Assembly (NCBI GenBank): GCA_024742935.1
Contig: JANSXN010000013.1
Coordinates: forward strand, 1 to 51,320
DNA: 51,320 nt
Reading direction: 5' to 3'
Source of the DNA: Flavobacteriaceae bacterium
Lineage (GTDB): Bacteria; Bacteroidota; Bacteroidia; Flavobacteriales; Flavobacteriaceae
The first letter of the stretch is position 1. Each line of letters starts with the position of its first letter. The translations under genes were made by a program, and so were the position numbers. This document shows positions 6,978 to 15,545 of this stretch, one piece after another. The notes under the pieces are model-generated. The model did no database searches. It saw nothing but the letters and a program-made list of their open reading frames with translations, and had not been told where the DNA came from.

Positions 6978-8051
6978 TTACACATCAAAATCCAAAACCA
7001 CGGCATCAGACGTTGGTACCGCCTGACAGCTTAATATCAGGTTTTGGGCGACTTCTTTTTCATCCAGGGCATAGTTAACTTTCATCGCTACACTGCCTTC
7101 TTTAATTTCACATTTGCAGGTGCTGCATACACCACCTTTACAGGCAAAAGGTAAATCGGCTCCTGCTGCGAGGGCACCGTCAAGGAGGTTGTCATATTCA
7201 TCGCTCATGGTAAAATGGAATTCTTTACCGCCATCAATAATCGTGACTTGTGTGCCTTCTACTTTGCTTTCCAATGCTTTTTGGGCACGTTCTTTATCGG
7301 CTTCAGAAAGACCGGTAACAAAGAGTTCATAATGGATATTCTCTTTGGGCAAACCTGCTTTTTGCAATTCGTCCCGAATGAGGAAAATCATTTCCTCAGG
7401 GCCGCAGATAAAACAATGCGATGTGTCCTGCACATCAATGAACGTTTTGGTCAACACTTCCATTTTTTCACGGTCAAAACGGCCGTTTAAAAAAGGTATG
7501 TCCCTTTTTTCTTTCGTAAGGAAATAGAAGACATGAAAACGATTAAAATATTTATTTTTAAGCTGTTCTATTTCCTCTTTAAAGATAATGGATTTTGAGG
7601 TACGATTCAAGTAAAACAGTTTGAATGTACTTTCGGACTCCTGACTGAGGTGTGCTTTAATCATCGAAAGCACGGGTGTAATCCCACTACCCGCTGCAAA
7701 GGCGATGTAGTTTTTGGGTTTTGTGCTATCGCAGGCCACACCAAACTCACCACTAGGCGCCATCACTTCCAGCATGTCGCCTACCTTTAATTCCTTATTG
7801 ACGAAAGTAGAAAACTTACCTTCAAAAATCTGTTTTACGGCTACTTTCCAAATTCCTTCTGAAGGGTTGGAACAAAGTGAATAGGTGCGACGCACATCTT
7901 CACCGTTAATCATTTTTCGTAGTGTAAGGTGTTGCCCTTGACGAAATTTAAATTCGTCCCTAAGCTGTTCCGGCACTTCAAAAGTAATGACCGAGCAGTC
8001 TTTGGTTTCTTTATAAACGTTTTGAACGCGTATGTTATGAAATTTTGCCAT
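6978..8051 (-). CDS. paaE: Phenylacetyl-CoA epoxidase reductase PaaE
   Basis: 357 residues. An N-terminal ferredoxin-NADP reductase module has the FAD motif RRTYSLCS near residue 55, the nucleotide region AAGSGITPVLSM and CGPEEMI. A C-terminal plant-type 2Fe-2S domain has ligands Cys304, Cys309, Cys312 and Cys342 (CKGGVCSTC ... LSC). It passes electrons from NADPH to the PaaA di-iron centre. It is the first gene of the operon here, behind a promoter that overlaps a TetR-type palindrome. The order E-A-B-C-D differs from the E. coli A-B-C-D-E order. Confidence 0.95.
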   Translation of the reverse strand: MAKFHNIRVQNVYKETKDCSVITFEVPEQLRDEFKFRQGQHLTLRKMINGEDVRRTYSLCSNPSEGIWKVAVKQIFEGKFSTFVNKELKVGDMLEVMAPSGEFGVACDSTKPKNYIAFAAGSGITPVLSMIKAHLSQESESTFKLFYLNRTSKSIIFKEEIEQLKNKYFNRFHVFYFLTKEKRDIPFLNGRFDREKMEVLTKTFIDVQDTSHCFICGPEEMIFLIRDELQKAGLPKENIHYELFVTGLSEADKERAQKALESKVEGTQVTIIDGGKEFHFTMSDEYDNLLDGALAAGADLPFACKGGVCSTCKCEIKEGSVAMKVNYALDEKEVAQNLILSCQAVPTSDAVVLDFDV

Positions 8052-8085
8052 AAGAATTATCCCCGGAATGATGCCGGTAGTTTTA

Positions 8086-8116
8086 CAAAACTAACGATTG
8101 TTAGTTTAATATGCAA
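8086..8116 (-). promoter_or_regulatory. Putative paa operon promoter
   Basis: On the minus strand TTG (8116-8114), a 20-bp spacer and TAGTTTTG (8093-8086) fit the Bacteroidota -33/-7 pattern (TAnnTTTG). The start codon of paaE is 35 bases downstream of the -7 box. Confidence 0.5.
8088..8107. promoter_or_regulatory. TetR-type operator palindrome overlapping the paa promoter
   Basis: AAACTAAC-GATT-GTTAGTTT is a perfect palindrome with 8-bp arms. It covers most of the -7 box and part of the spacer, the position expected of a repressor site. Its core CTAACGATTGTTAG agrees at 9 of 10 fixed positions with the PaaR consensus CNAACGNNCGTTNG that I recall from Thermus. The TetR-family gene at 8937-9506 is the likely binder. 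Confidence 0.6.
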
Positions 8117-8118
8117 GT

Positions 8119-8152
8119 CCTCCCCCTAACCCCCTCCAAAGGAGGGGGAGTT
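8119..8152. repeat. CCCTCC-AAA-GGAGGG palindromic repeat
   Basis: CCCCCTCC-AAA-GGAGGGGG at 8130-8148 with an upstream GTCCTCCCCCTAAC flank. The same layout, with few changes, is found inside alaS (25158-25196). Could also act as a terminator for the gene at 8171-8884, though it lies on its downstream side only for plus-strand reading. Confidence 0.7.
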
Positions 8153-8170
8153 CAAGTGAGAAAAAAAAAC

Positions 8171-8884
8171 TTAATCCCTACTCATAAAAATCTGAAGGAC
8201 ATACCAGAACAATAGCATTAAGGAAGCAAAAAGCCCCAATGAAGCGCCCACATATTGAGTGGTTTCATATTCATATTTTAATTTTGAAGTCTGATATAAA
8301 ATGGCAGCTCCGGCAAGTAAGACCATACCAAATGAAAACCAAAGTCCCAGATTGAATCCGAAGACAATTCCTGCCACTATAAGTCCCATGGCGATGAAAA
8401 CACCCACAGTGATGGCTGTCCTTAGGAATGAAAAGTCTGTTTTTGTCATAAATACCACGGCCGTGAGTCCGGTAAAAAGTCCCAACGTCACAACTGCAGC
8501 CTGGTTTATCATGGTCATCCCTCCTTCTGTATAAAACATTGCAATGAATAGTAATGGAATGAATATGAGGGCATAAAAAACGACATAAATCCCTAAACCG
8601 AGATATTGTTTTGTTTGGCTTGGGTCATGTGCTAACTTATCTGCCATACTGGTTGCCAACCAAAAAGCACCCAATAATGCCAACCATAAATAACCTTGAG
8701 TAAGAGATAACATAAATTCCACAAGTGGATCAATTTTTAAAAATATCATTTCGACTAAAATGAAAGATAAAACAGATAAAGCGACGTGTTGATAGGTCTT
8801 TCTGTAAAATGAAGCTCTTTCTGCTTGATCTGCTTGTGCTACTAGTACACGAAGTTCTTGGTGGTGTTCAAAATTGTTTTCCAT
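8171..8884 (-). CDS. Bax inhibitor-1/YccA-family membrane protein
   Basis: 237 residues, very hydrophobic with about seven membrane segments starting near residue 30 (HVALSVLSFILVEMIFL), after a charged cytoplasmic N-terminus (FEHHQELRVLVAQADQAERASFYRKTYQHV). The layout and the stretch VTLGLFTGLTAVVFMTKTDFSFLR fit the bacterial BI-1 (TMBIM) family, which includes pH-sensitive calcium-leak proteins. It lies between the TetR gene and the paa promoter on the same strand, with no obvious metabolic link. The family call is from layout and motifs; exact function unknown. Confidence 0.75.
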   Translation of the reverse strand: MENNFEHHQELRVLVAQADQAERASFYRKTYQHVALSVLSFILVEMIFLKIDPLVEFMLSLTQGYLWLALLGAFWLATSMADKLAHDPSQTKQYLGLGIYVVFYALIFIPLLFIAMFYTEGGMTMINQAAVVTLGLFTGLTAVVFMTKTDFSFLRTAITVGVFIAMGLIVAGIVFGFNLGLWFSFGMVLLAGAAILYQTSKLKYEYETTQYVGASLGLFASLMLLFWYVLQIFMSRD

Positions 8885-8936
8885 TTGCTGTTGCGAGTTG
8901 AGTTTAAATATTGGGTTTAAAAATATAAAAAATTAT

Positions 8937-9506
8937 TTAGATTCTAATTCCGTTGAGGAGTGTGGCCGGCATTTGTTCTTTTAAGGTTTTGGCGTCCACT
9001 CCGTCCTTTTTGGTATACCAGATGTATAGTGTTCTTAGAGTCGAAAGTAAGGAAAAGAGCATAATCTCAGGGTCTCTGTTTGCTATTTCACCTTGAGCAA
9101 TACCCTCTTTTAAAATTGACCGAAAGTTTTCTTCATAATCTTCACGCATTTGCACAAAATAAGGCAGCTTTTCTTCCAGATGCATCCAATCATTATTGAG
9201 ACAGGCCATGGCATCCGGACTTTTGACTGTGAGGTCGATATGGAGCAAGATAATTTTTTTTAACTTTTCCAGAGTAGTTAGTGGTTGGTTCTTTATTTGC
9301 TGCATTCCATTTGTAAAGTTTTCAGCGACATCTATGATGATTGTAGCGAGGATTTCCTGTTTGGAACTGATGTGATTGTATAAACTGGCTGCTTTGATAT
9401 TTAGCTCATCTGCCAGATCTCTCATGGTTACCGCACTATAGCCTCTTTTTTTAAAAAGCTTTGCCGCTTTCGATAGTATCTCTTTTTTTCTGGTGGCGCG
9501 ATTCAT
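8937..9506 (-). CDS. TetR/AcrR-family transcriptional regulator, probable paa repressor
   Basis: 189 residues. The N-terminal helix-turn-helix is clear: KEILSKAAKLFKKRGYSAVTMRDLADELNIKAASLYNHISSKQEIL (residues 8-53). The C-terminal ligand domain is all-helical and not specific enough to name a ligand. Being upstream of the paa genes on the same strand, and with a TetR-type palindrome over the paa promoter, it is a good candidate for a phenylacetyl-CoA-responsive repressor (PaaR-like). That role is inference. It starts 10 bases after the stop of the preceding DUF4230 gene, so the two may be co-transcribed. Confidence 0.85.
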   Translation of the reverse strand: MNRATRKKEILSKAAKLFKKRGYSAVTMRDLADELNIKAASLYNHISSKQEILATIIIDVAENFTNGMQQIKNQPLTTLEKLKKIILLHIDLTVKSPDAMACLNNDWMHLEEKLPYFVQMREDYEENFRSILKEGIAQGEIANRDPEIMLFSLLSTLRTLYIWYTKKDGVDAKTLKEQMPATLLNGIRI

Positions 9507-9516
9507 TTGATATACT

Positions 9517-10131
9517 TTATAAATTGAGTTCTTCTATAGTTTGTAATGAACGGACCTCTTCACTATTGTATCTTAGGGTCCAGCCAAAATTATTTGTCAA
9601 AACATAAATTTTCTGGAGTTCTGAAATAAGTCGGTTTTTGGCATTTGATTTTAAGTCTGACTTTTCAATTTTATCTTCAAGAAGTTGGTTTACTTTTCCT
9701 TTTATAGTATTAAAATCATTTGCTGAAAATTGATTAAAATAATCTTGAGTTACATCATAATATTCAATAGTGGGATAAATATTAAGTTCTTCTTCAGGTA
9801 CATACAAAATACTCACTGTTTTGTTTTCTTCATCAATATGGGTTTCAATCTTGCTTAAATCATATCCAATAGTCACTTTTGCATTTACGACTACGAGGGC
9901 TTTTTTATTGAGGGAAATCAACTCAAAAAAGCTTTTTTTGGAGTCTTCAAAGGTAAAAACCTGGGAGAAAGTGCCTTCAGTAACTATGAGTTTACCCACA
10001 TTTTGCAACTGAAGCTGAATAAGTTGTGATGTTTCTGAAAGTTGCTGTTCTTTTTCTTTTTTATTTTCACAATAGTGAAAAGCAAAAACAAATATGAGCG
10101 TAAGGATTACACCAACGATTATTTTTCGCAT
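9517..10131 (-). CDS. DUF4230-domain protein, membrane-anchored
   Basis: 204 residues. One N-terminal membrane segment (IIVGVILTLIFVFAFHYC, residues 4-21) anchors a soluble domain that fits DUF4230: LIVTEGTFSQVFTFEDSK, then KALVVVNAKVTIGYDLSKIETHIDEENKTVSILYVPEEELNIYPTIEYYDVTQDYFNQFSANDFN. The family is widespread in Bacteroidota and Firmicutes and has no settled function. A Cys at the end of the membrane segment (FHYCEN) could be a lipobox but is a weak match. It precedes the TetR gene by 10 bases. Confidence 0.75.
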   Translation of the reverse strand: MRKIIVGVILTLIFVFAFHYCENKKEKEQQLSETSQLIQLQLQNVGKLIVTEGTFSQVFTFEDSKKSFFELISLNKKALVVVNAKVTIGYDLSKIETHIDEENKTVSILYVPEEELNIYPTIEYYDVTQDYFNQFSANDFNTIKGKVNQLLEDKIEKSDLKSNAKNRLISELQKIYVLTNNFGWTLRYNSEEVRSLQTIEELNL

Positions 10132-10204
10132 AGAAAATCATTTTTGTAAAAATAATCAAATTCTATACCCTGTTATCTAAAATTGGAAGTATTTGAAAAA
10201 ACCT

Positions 10205-10855
10205 TTAAATAATATTATGTCTTTTTGCTTTTTGAACGGCTTCCAATTTACTGTGTACCTGAAGTTTTTTGTAGATGTTTTCTATGTGTTTTCTCACAGT
10301 ACTTGGAGATAGAAAAAGGTTGTCTGCAATTGCTGTATAGCTAAGGCCTTTGCTAAGTTGTTCCAGCACTTCGACTTCTCGGGTGGTGAGTGAGATGTCT
10401 TCTTTATCTCTTGGGTTTTCTATATCTATAGGGTTTCTTAGTAATTTTAAGGTTTTCAGGGCTATTGACGGATTCATTGCGGCACCACCATTCAGGGTTT
10501 CAACAATACCATTATGTAGTTGTTCAGGGTTTACTTCTTTTAGAAGGTAGCCATCTGCACCGGCTTTGATTGCATTAAAAATATTTTCATCGTTATCAAA
10601 AACGGTAAGCATTATGATTTTGATGTGTGGGTACTTTTGTTTGACTATTTGAGTGGTTTCAATACCATTAAGTACTGGCATTTCTATATCCATTAAAATC
10701 ACATCAAGATTGTGGTTTTCTTCTAATTTTGTGAGTAATTCAGATCCGTTTAATGAAGTGTGTTTGATGTCAATAGTATCAAAAAAAGAGAGCTTTTCTT
10801 TGATGCTATGAATTAGAAAGGTGTTATCGTCAACAATGGCTATTTTAATTGACAT
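10205..10855 (-). CDS. NarL/LuxR-family response regulator
   Basis: 216 residues. The receiver domain has acidic pair Asp9-Asp10, phospho-acceptor Asp56 (VILMDIEMP), Thr84 region (IIMLTV) and Lys106 (YLLKEV). The C-terminal LuxR-type helix-turn-helix spans about 150-212 (SLTTREVEVLEQLSKGLSYTAIADNLFLSPSTVRKHIENIYKKL). It follows two tandem histidine kinase genes on the same strand and is their obvious partner. A 20-bp palindrome and -7-like element stand in front of it, and the same pair occurs before three other nearby genes, so it probably controls its own gene and an envelope regulon. Confidence 0.95.
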   Translation of the reverse strand: MSIKIAIVDDNTFLIHSIKEKLSFFDTIDIKHTSLNGSELLTKLEENHNLDVILMDIEMPVLNGIETTQIVKQKYPHIKIIMLTVFDNDENIFNAIKAGADGYLLKEVNPEQLHNGIVETLNGGAAMNPSIALKTLKLLRNPIDIENPRDKEDISLTTREVEVLEQLSKGLSYTAIADNLFLSPSTVRKHIENIYKKLQVHSKLEAVQKAKRHNII

Positions 10856-10874
10856 AGTTATGTTTTTAAAAAAC

Positions 10875-10924
10875 TAAATTTACAACATATTTTTTTGTGA
10901 GCTTATGGGGCAATTGCCTTATTT
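10875..10924 (-). promoter_or_regulatory. Palindromic site A and -7-like element before the response regulator
   Basis: Palindrome ATGGGGCAATTGCCTTATTT (10905-10924, plus strand) is 22 bp from TAAATTTA (10882-10875, minus strand). It overlaps the stop of the upstream kinase gene. Core GGCAATTGCC is perfectly symmetric. It is the most divergent of four sites, with 3 differences from ATAAGGCARTTGMCYTATAT. Confidence 0.6.
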
Positions 10925-12908
10925 AAGATGCTTTTTTTTCTGATTTAAAGCTGCTCTTCACTACTTCCAGGATTATTTTTGTTCCTTGTTGAGGTGAACT
11001 TTTTATAGCGATATCACCTTTAATTTCTCTGGCTCTTTTTCTAATATTGTTTAATCCGTTTCCTAAAGGTGCATTTTTAAGGTCAAAACCATTTCCATCA
11101 TCCTCAACACTAATTGTTATTTTTTCATCCTTTTCTTTTATGATTACAGTTATGTTTTTTGCTTCAGCATATTTTAATGCATTGTGGACAGATTCCTGAA
11201 TGATTCGGTACATATTCATTCCCTCTATAGAAGTAAAATTGTATTTATCAATAAGGCCTTCAGAGATTTCAAAATTAAAATTGGTTTTTTCAGTAGATTC
11301 TCTTGCTTTTTCTATAAAGTTTGTGATTCGGGCATTGAGATCTTCAAAAGTGATTTGGGTTTTGTTCATTGCCCAGATGGTATCACGAAGTTCAAAAATA
11401 GTGTTTGAAGTAAAGTTACTTACGCTTTGGATCTTCTCCCCTAGCTTTTCATTTTGCAATTTAAATCCATATTTTATAGTGTCTAAAGTGGAGATAATAA
11501 ATGTGAGTTGTGCACCGATATTGTCGTGCAAATCACGTGAAATTCTGAGGCGTTGTTCTTGCAGTTTATTTTGGATTGCAATCTGGTTGAGGGCTTCTTT
11601 AAGTTCATTTTCTTTTTGCAATTGTTTGTTCTTAAGTTTTTGTTGCTGATAAATGAGGTAGCTTAATATTGCCAATACGATAGCCAGCGTTGTTGTTCCA
11701 TAAATCAGGGTGTTTTTTCTCCTTATTTTTAAATCGTTTTCAGCGATGATTGCTCTGGATTCCAGAAGTTCTCTTTCTTTTTTTTCTGTTTGGTATTTTG
11801 TCTCAACCTCGGCAATTATTTCATTATTTTCTCTGTTGAGAATGGAGTCTTTAACAGCAATAAATTTATACAAATATTCATTGGCCAGTTTGTGGTTGTT
11901 TTGTTGCTCATAGAGTGCTGAAAATGCACCATAAATTTGCTGCTTTACTTTTAGCAAGTCGTTTTCTTGGGCAATTTGAAGACCGTTTTCATAATATACT
12001 TTGGACTCATAGAGTCTATTGTTTTTTCTAAGTAACTCACCATAATTAAAATAGGCAAGTGCAATTCCATTTGTGTCTCCTATTTCTTCCCTGATATCCA
12101 GCGATTGATTGTGATATTCTTCTGATTTTGAAAATTCACCCATATTATAATATGCCACGGCAATGTTATGCAGGTTTGTGGCCATTTCACGTTTGTCGTT
12201 TTGAGACAAATTTAAATCAAATGCTTTTTGATATTGTTCAATGGCTTTTGGATAGTTTTTTAAGTAATCAAAAATGGCTCCCAGATTGTTGACCGCTTGT
12301 TTAATTGCTGTGGGGTCGCCTATTTTTTCTTCCATAGCAAGTGATTTTTCAAAATATTCTGTTGCCCGGTTAAAATTTTGCTGATAGAAATAAATAACTC
12401 CAATGTTGTTGTATGACTGCGAAATTCCTTTTTGATTCCCTAGTTGTTCTTCTGCTTTTAAGGCGTCAAACATCAAGGGAAGTGCCAAATCATATTTTCC
12501 TTGACGAATGTTTACCATCCCAATATTGTTGTACAACATGGCAAATCCTTCTGTGCTGTTAATTTCTTTGGCGATACTTAGGGCTTTATCGTATGTTTCG
12601 ATAGCCTTGTCATATTCAGTTTTGTTTTCATAATAGTTTCCCAGGACGTTGAGATTCATCATTTCACCTTTTTTGAAGCCCAGTTGTTTTGCCAATGTTA
12701 TTCCTTGTTCAGAAAAATAAGGGACTGTGTCAATATGAGCTAAAACAAAATGTTTTGAAACATTGTGATAGAGGTTCACTTTGGCGGTATCTTCTTTTGC
12801 ATTTTTTAATTCTATCAAAAGGCTGTCAATATTTTTGGACTGTTCCTGGGCGAAAAGATTTGCGAAGGAAAAAAATACTGTGAGTAAAGAAAATATCACT
12901 TTTTTCAT
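10923..12908 (-). CDS. TPR-containing sensor histidine kinase (intact)
   Basis: 661 residues. A signal peptide (residues 1-20, ending NLFAQ) precedes a TPR array of about seven to eight units (residues ~40-350), putting the sensor region in the periplasm. A coiled-coil and one membrane segment (IYGTTTLAIVLAILSYLIY, ~399-417) lead to the HisKA_3 helix with His461 in RISRDLHDNIGAQ. A GHKL ATPase follows: ESVHNALKYAEAKN (N box), EDDGNGF (G1), GNGLNNIRKRA (G2). It should autophosphorylate at His461 and phosphorylate Asp56 of the regulator at 10205-10855. It is one base from its upstream paralogue and the two are closely similar through the kinase core. Confidence 0.95.
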   Translation of the reverse strand: MKKVIFSLLTVFFSFANLFAQEQSKNIDSLLIELKNAKEDTAKVNLYHNVSKHFVLAHIDTVPYFSEQGITLAKQLGFKKGEMMNLNVLGNYYENKTEYDKAIETYDKALSIAKEINSTEGFAMLYNNIGMVNIRQGKYDLALPLMFDALKAEEQLGNQKGISQSYNNIGVIYFYQQNFNRATEYFEKSLAMEEKIGDPTAIKQAVNNLGAIFDYLKNYPKAIEQYQKAFDLNLSQNDKREMATNLHNIAVAYYNMGEFSKSEEYHNQSLDIREEIGDTNGIALAYFNYGELLRKNNRLYESKVYYENGLQIAQENDLLKVKQQIYGAFSALYEQQNNHKLANEYLYKFIAVKDSILNRENNEIIAEVETKYQTEKKERELLESRAIIAENDLKIRRKNTLIYGTTTLAIVLAILSYLIYQQQKLKNKQLQKENELKEALNQIAIQNKLQEQRLRISRDLHDNIGAQLTFIISTLDTIKYGFKLQNEKLGEKIQSVSNFTSNTIFELRDTIWAMNKTQITFEDLNARITNFIEKARESTEKTNFNFEISEGLIDKYNFTSIEGMNMYRIIQESVHNALKYAEAKNITVIIKEKDEKITISVEDDGNGFDLKNAPLGNGLNNIRKRAREIKGDIAIKSSPQQGTKIILEVVKSSFKSEKKAS

Positions 12909-12909
12909 C

Positions 12910-14904
12910 TTAAGAAGCTTCTTTTATTTGAAACTGAAGTGGAAGTGGAACGATAATCTCAACTTCTGTTCCTTCTTCCTCACGAGAATTTATGGTAAAT
13001 ATTCCTCCCAGGTCTCCGGCTCTTTTTCTCATATTGTTTAAGCCGTTTCCAATTGAGGTTTCGCTTTGTCTAAACCCTTTACCATCGTCTGATATAGAAA
13101 GAATTAAGTCTTCATCTTTAAGTCCAATGTGTACATCAATATTTTTCGCTTCAGCATATTTTAAAGCATTGTGAACCGCTTCCTGAATAATGCGATAGAT
13201 ATTCATTCCCTGAATGGATGAAAAAGCCTGCTCGTCTGAGATTTGATTATCTGCCTTAAACTCAAAGTTAATGTTGGTAGCCATTTCTCTGGCTTTATCA
13301 ATGTAGTTGATGATTCTTGATTTTAAATCTTCGATAGTGATTTCAGGTTTATTCATCGCCCAAATGGTGTCCCGTAATTCATAAATGGTATTTGTAGTAA
13401 ATGAAGAAATTGTATTGAGCTTCTGACTCATATTTTCATTTTTAAGCTTTAAACCATACTTTAAATTTTCAATAGACGAAATAATAAAAGTGAGTTGCGC
13501 ACCAATGTTGTCGTCAAGATCACGTGAAATTCTGAGGCGCTGTTCCTGTAGTTTGTTTTGGGTTGCAATTTGATTGAGAGCCTCTTTGAGCTCATTTTCT
13601 TTCTGCAATTGTTTATTTTTGAGTTTTTGTTGCTGGTACACCAAATAACCCAAAATTGCAAGTAAAAGTGCCAGCGCCGAAGTTCCATAGATGAGTAAAT
13701 TTTTTCTCCCTATTTTTAGTTCTTTCTCAGCAAGTTCTGCACGTGTTTGGGCTAGTTGGGTTTCCTTTTCCTGAGTTTTGAATTTTACCTCTAATCCCGC
13801 AACGGCGTCTGCATTATTTTTTGAAAAAATACTGTCATTTATAGAAATATATGAGGCTAAAAAGTCACTTCCCTGTTTGGTGTTCCCCAACAAATAATTA
13901 CTTTCAGCGGCATTTTTATAAAGTGTACCGGCAAAGTTCATTAACTTGGGGTGTTTTTCAATAATTTCAAAGCCTTTTTCTGCGTAAGAAAGTGCAAGTT
14001 GAGGCTGGTTTAATTGGGTGTATGCAGCTGTTAAATTGCTATAAATACTTAAATCTGATTTTGGATTTGCTCCCAGTGAAGCAGGTCTCTCCAAAGCGAT
14101 TTTATAATTCGAAATGGCTTGTTCATAATTTTCCATTTCCTGATAGACATTCGCAAGATTATTATGAAAGGAATAGTAATGTCTCATGCTATTGGCGCTT
14201 TTTGCCAGTGCAATAGCTCTTTCATATGACTGTATTGATTCTTTAAAACGAGACAGGCTTTTAAAGCAAACACCCATATTAGCCAGAGAAATGGCTTGCT
14301 CTGATTCTAAGTTTATTTCTTCCCTTATTTTGAGTGCTTTTTGATGAATTTCCAGCGCCTTTTCATATTGTTTTAGTTCTTGGTATATAAGTCCAATATT
14401 ATTAAGATACACAGATTCTCCCTGAATATTTTGAGGGCTGTGTGTTGCATTCATTTCCAATGCCTGATAGAAGTAATCCAAAGCTTCCTGAAAATTTCCA
14501 TTATTCCAGTTATACATTCCCAGGTTGTTTAAAGACATTTGTTCAATGCTTTTAATCTTTAAATTCCGGCTCATTTCAAGCCCTTTTTCAAAATAATAAC
14601 GGGCTGAATCTTTAATTCCCTTGACATCAAAATATATTCCTTTGGTATTGGTAAGTTCATTAACTCCAAAATAAAACTCTTTCTCTTCTGCTTCTTTTAT
14701 TCCATTATTCAAAAGGCTTGCTGCTTTTTCAATATCATTAAAAATAAAATAAAAGGAAACCTGGTTTGTTAATCTTAATTTTATAGAATCATTTTCAGTA
14801 GTTTCAATGACCGTGATTAGACTGTCAATGGTTTTAGGTGATTGTGCTTGTGCAAAAAACACACAAAGCAGTAGAATCTTTAAAATGAATATTGTTTTTG
14901 ACAT
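12910..14904 (-). CDS. TPR-containing histidine kinase paralogue with Asp in place of phospho-acceptor His
   Basis: 664 residues, same layout as its neighbour: signal peptide (ending FFAQAQ), TPR array, coiled-coil, membrane segment (IYGTSALALLLAILGYLVYQQQ), HisKA_3 helix and GHKL ATPase. The ATPase boxes look complete (NALKYAEAKN, DDGKGF, GNGLNNMRKRA). The phospho-acceptor motif reads RISRDLDDNIGAQ: position 464 is Asp (GAC) where the sister kinase has His (CAC). So it probably cannot autophosphorylate in the normal way. It may act through heterodimers, as a phosphatase or as a decoy. A single-base sequencing error is the trivial alternative. First gene of the kinase-kinase-regulator run. 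Confidence 0.93.
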   Translation of the reverse strand: MSKTIFILKILLLCVFFAQAQSPKTIDSLITVIETTENDSIKLRLTNQVSFYFIFNDIEKAASLLNNGIKEAEEKEFYFGVNELTNTKGIYFDVKGIKDSARYYFEKGLEMSRNLKIKSIEQMSLNNLGMYNWNNGNFQEALDYFYQALEMNATHSPQNIQGESVYLNNIGLIYQELKQYEKALEIHQKALKIREEINLESEQAISLANMGVCFKSLSRFKESIQSYERAIALAKSANSMRHYYSFHNNLANVYQEMENYEQAISNYKIALERPASLGANPKSDLSIYSNLTAAYTQLNQPQLALSYAEKGFEIIEKHPKLMNFAGTLYKNAAESNYLLGNTKQGSDFLASYISINDSIFSKNNADAVAGLEVKFKTQEKETQLAQTRAELAEKELKIGRKNLLIYGTSALALLLAILGYLVYQQQKLKNKQLQKENELKEALNQIATQNKLQEQRLRISRDLDDNIGAQLTFIISSIENLKYGLKLKNENMSQKLNTISSFTTNTIYELRDTIWAMNKPEITIEDLKSRIINYIDKAREMATNINFEFKADNQISDEQAFSSIQGMNIYRIIQEAVHNALKYAEAKNIDVHIGLKDEDLILSISDDGKGFRQSETSIGNGLNNMRKRAGDLGGIFTINSREEEGTEVEIIVPLPLQFQIKEAS

Positions 14905-15017
14905 TAGATGAAAATGGCTGGCTATCTTTTAGTTTGTTATAAATTTAGTAAAAAAGTAACAGACTTGAATTTCTTTTTATAAGCTCTCATTTTTTATATT
15001 AAATTAAATGACAATCA

Positions 15018-15356
15018 TCATTTGTTTTTCAAAGAGTTCATGATTAGTTTTAAGGAAACACATTGATTTTTAACTTCAAAAATATCATTTATTAAAACCT
15101 CCTGTTTTAGGTTAAAACTAGTTTCATTTAAACTTTCTTTTTCAAATTTCTTAGTTAAATTAATAACCTTTTTAAGATATCTATCTATCATTATTTGATG
15201 GATAATTTTTTGATTTTGAATCCTTAAATACACTTTGATTATTAAAGAAAAAGTAAGCACAATAAAAAAAATAACAAATACAAAAATGAGTTGTTCCGGC
15301 TCAGTGATGAACTTTCGATTGAATGAGAATAAGAAAAGGCCTATTGTAACCCACAT
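15018..15356 (-). CDS. Small membrane protein of unknown function
   Basis: 112 residues. A hydrophobic N-terminus (VTIGLFLFSF) and a strong membrane segment (LIFVFVIFFIVLTFSLIIKVYL, ~23-44) are followed by a Lys/Glu-rich cytoplasmic tail predicted to be helical (YLKKVINLTKKFEKESLNE). No family recognised. It matters because its promoter region carries the best -7 element (TAATTTTG) of the four palindrome-linked sites, which suggests control by the neighbouring response regulator. Upstream of the kinase genes on the same strand but separated by a 113-base gap. Confidence 0.6.
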   Translation of the reverse strand: MWVTIGLFLFSFNRKFITEPEQLIFVFVIFFIVLTFSLIIKVYLRIQNQKIIHQIMIDRYLKKVINLTKKFEKESLNETSFNLKQEVLINDIFEVKNQCVSLKLIMNSLKNK

Positions 15357-15390
15357 ACTTACAAATAGTAAAAGTTGTTTAAAGTTATCT

Positions 15391-15440
15391 CAAAATTAAG
15401 CTTTTACAGTGTCAAATGGTATAAGGCAGTTGACCTATAT
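15391..15440 (-). promoter_or_regulatory. Palindromic site B and -7 element between divergent small genes
   Basis: ATAAGGCAGTTGACCTATAT (15421-15440, plus strand) is 22 bp from TAATTTTG (15398-15391, minus strand), pointing at the gene at 15018-15356. It could also serve the divergent gene at 15546, whose start is 105 bp away. Confidence 0.65.
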
Positions 15441-15545
15441 GCCCCAAAAACCAATTATCAATCCAAATACTCCAACAGTATATTCACCAATCTTAAAAAA
15501 AAGGAAGTGCTATATGTTTGCACCATAAAATTTTAAAAACCAATT

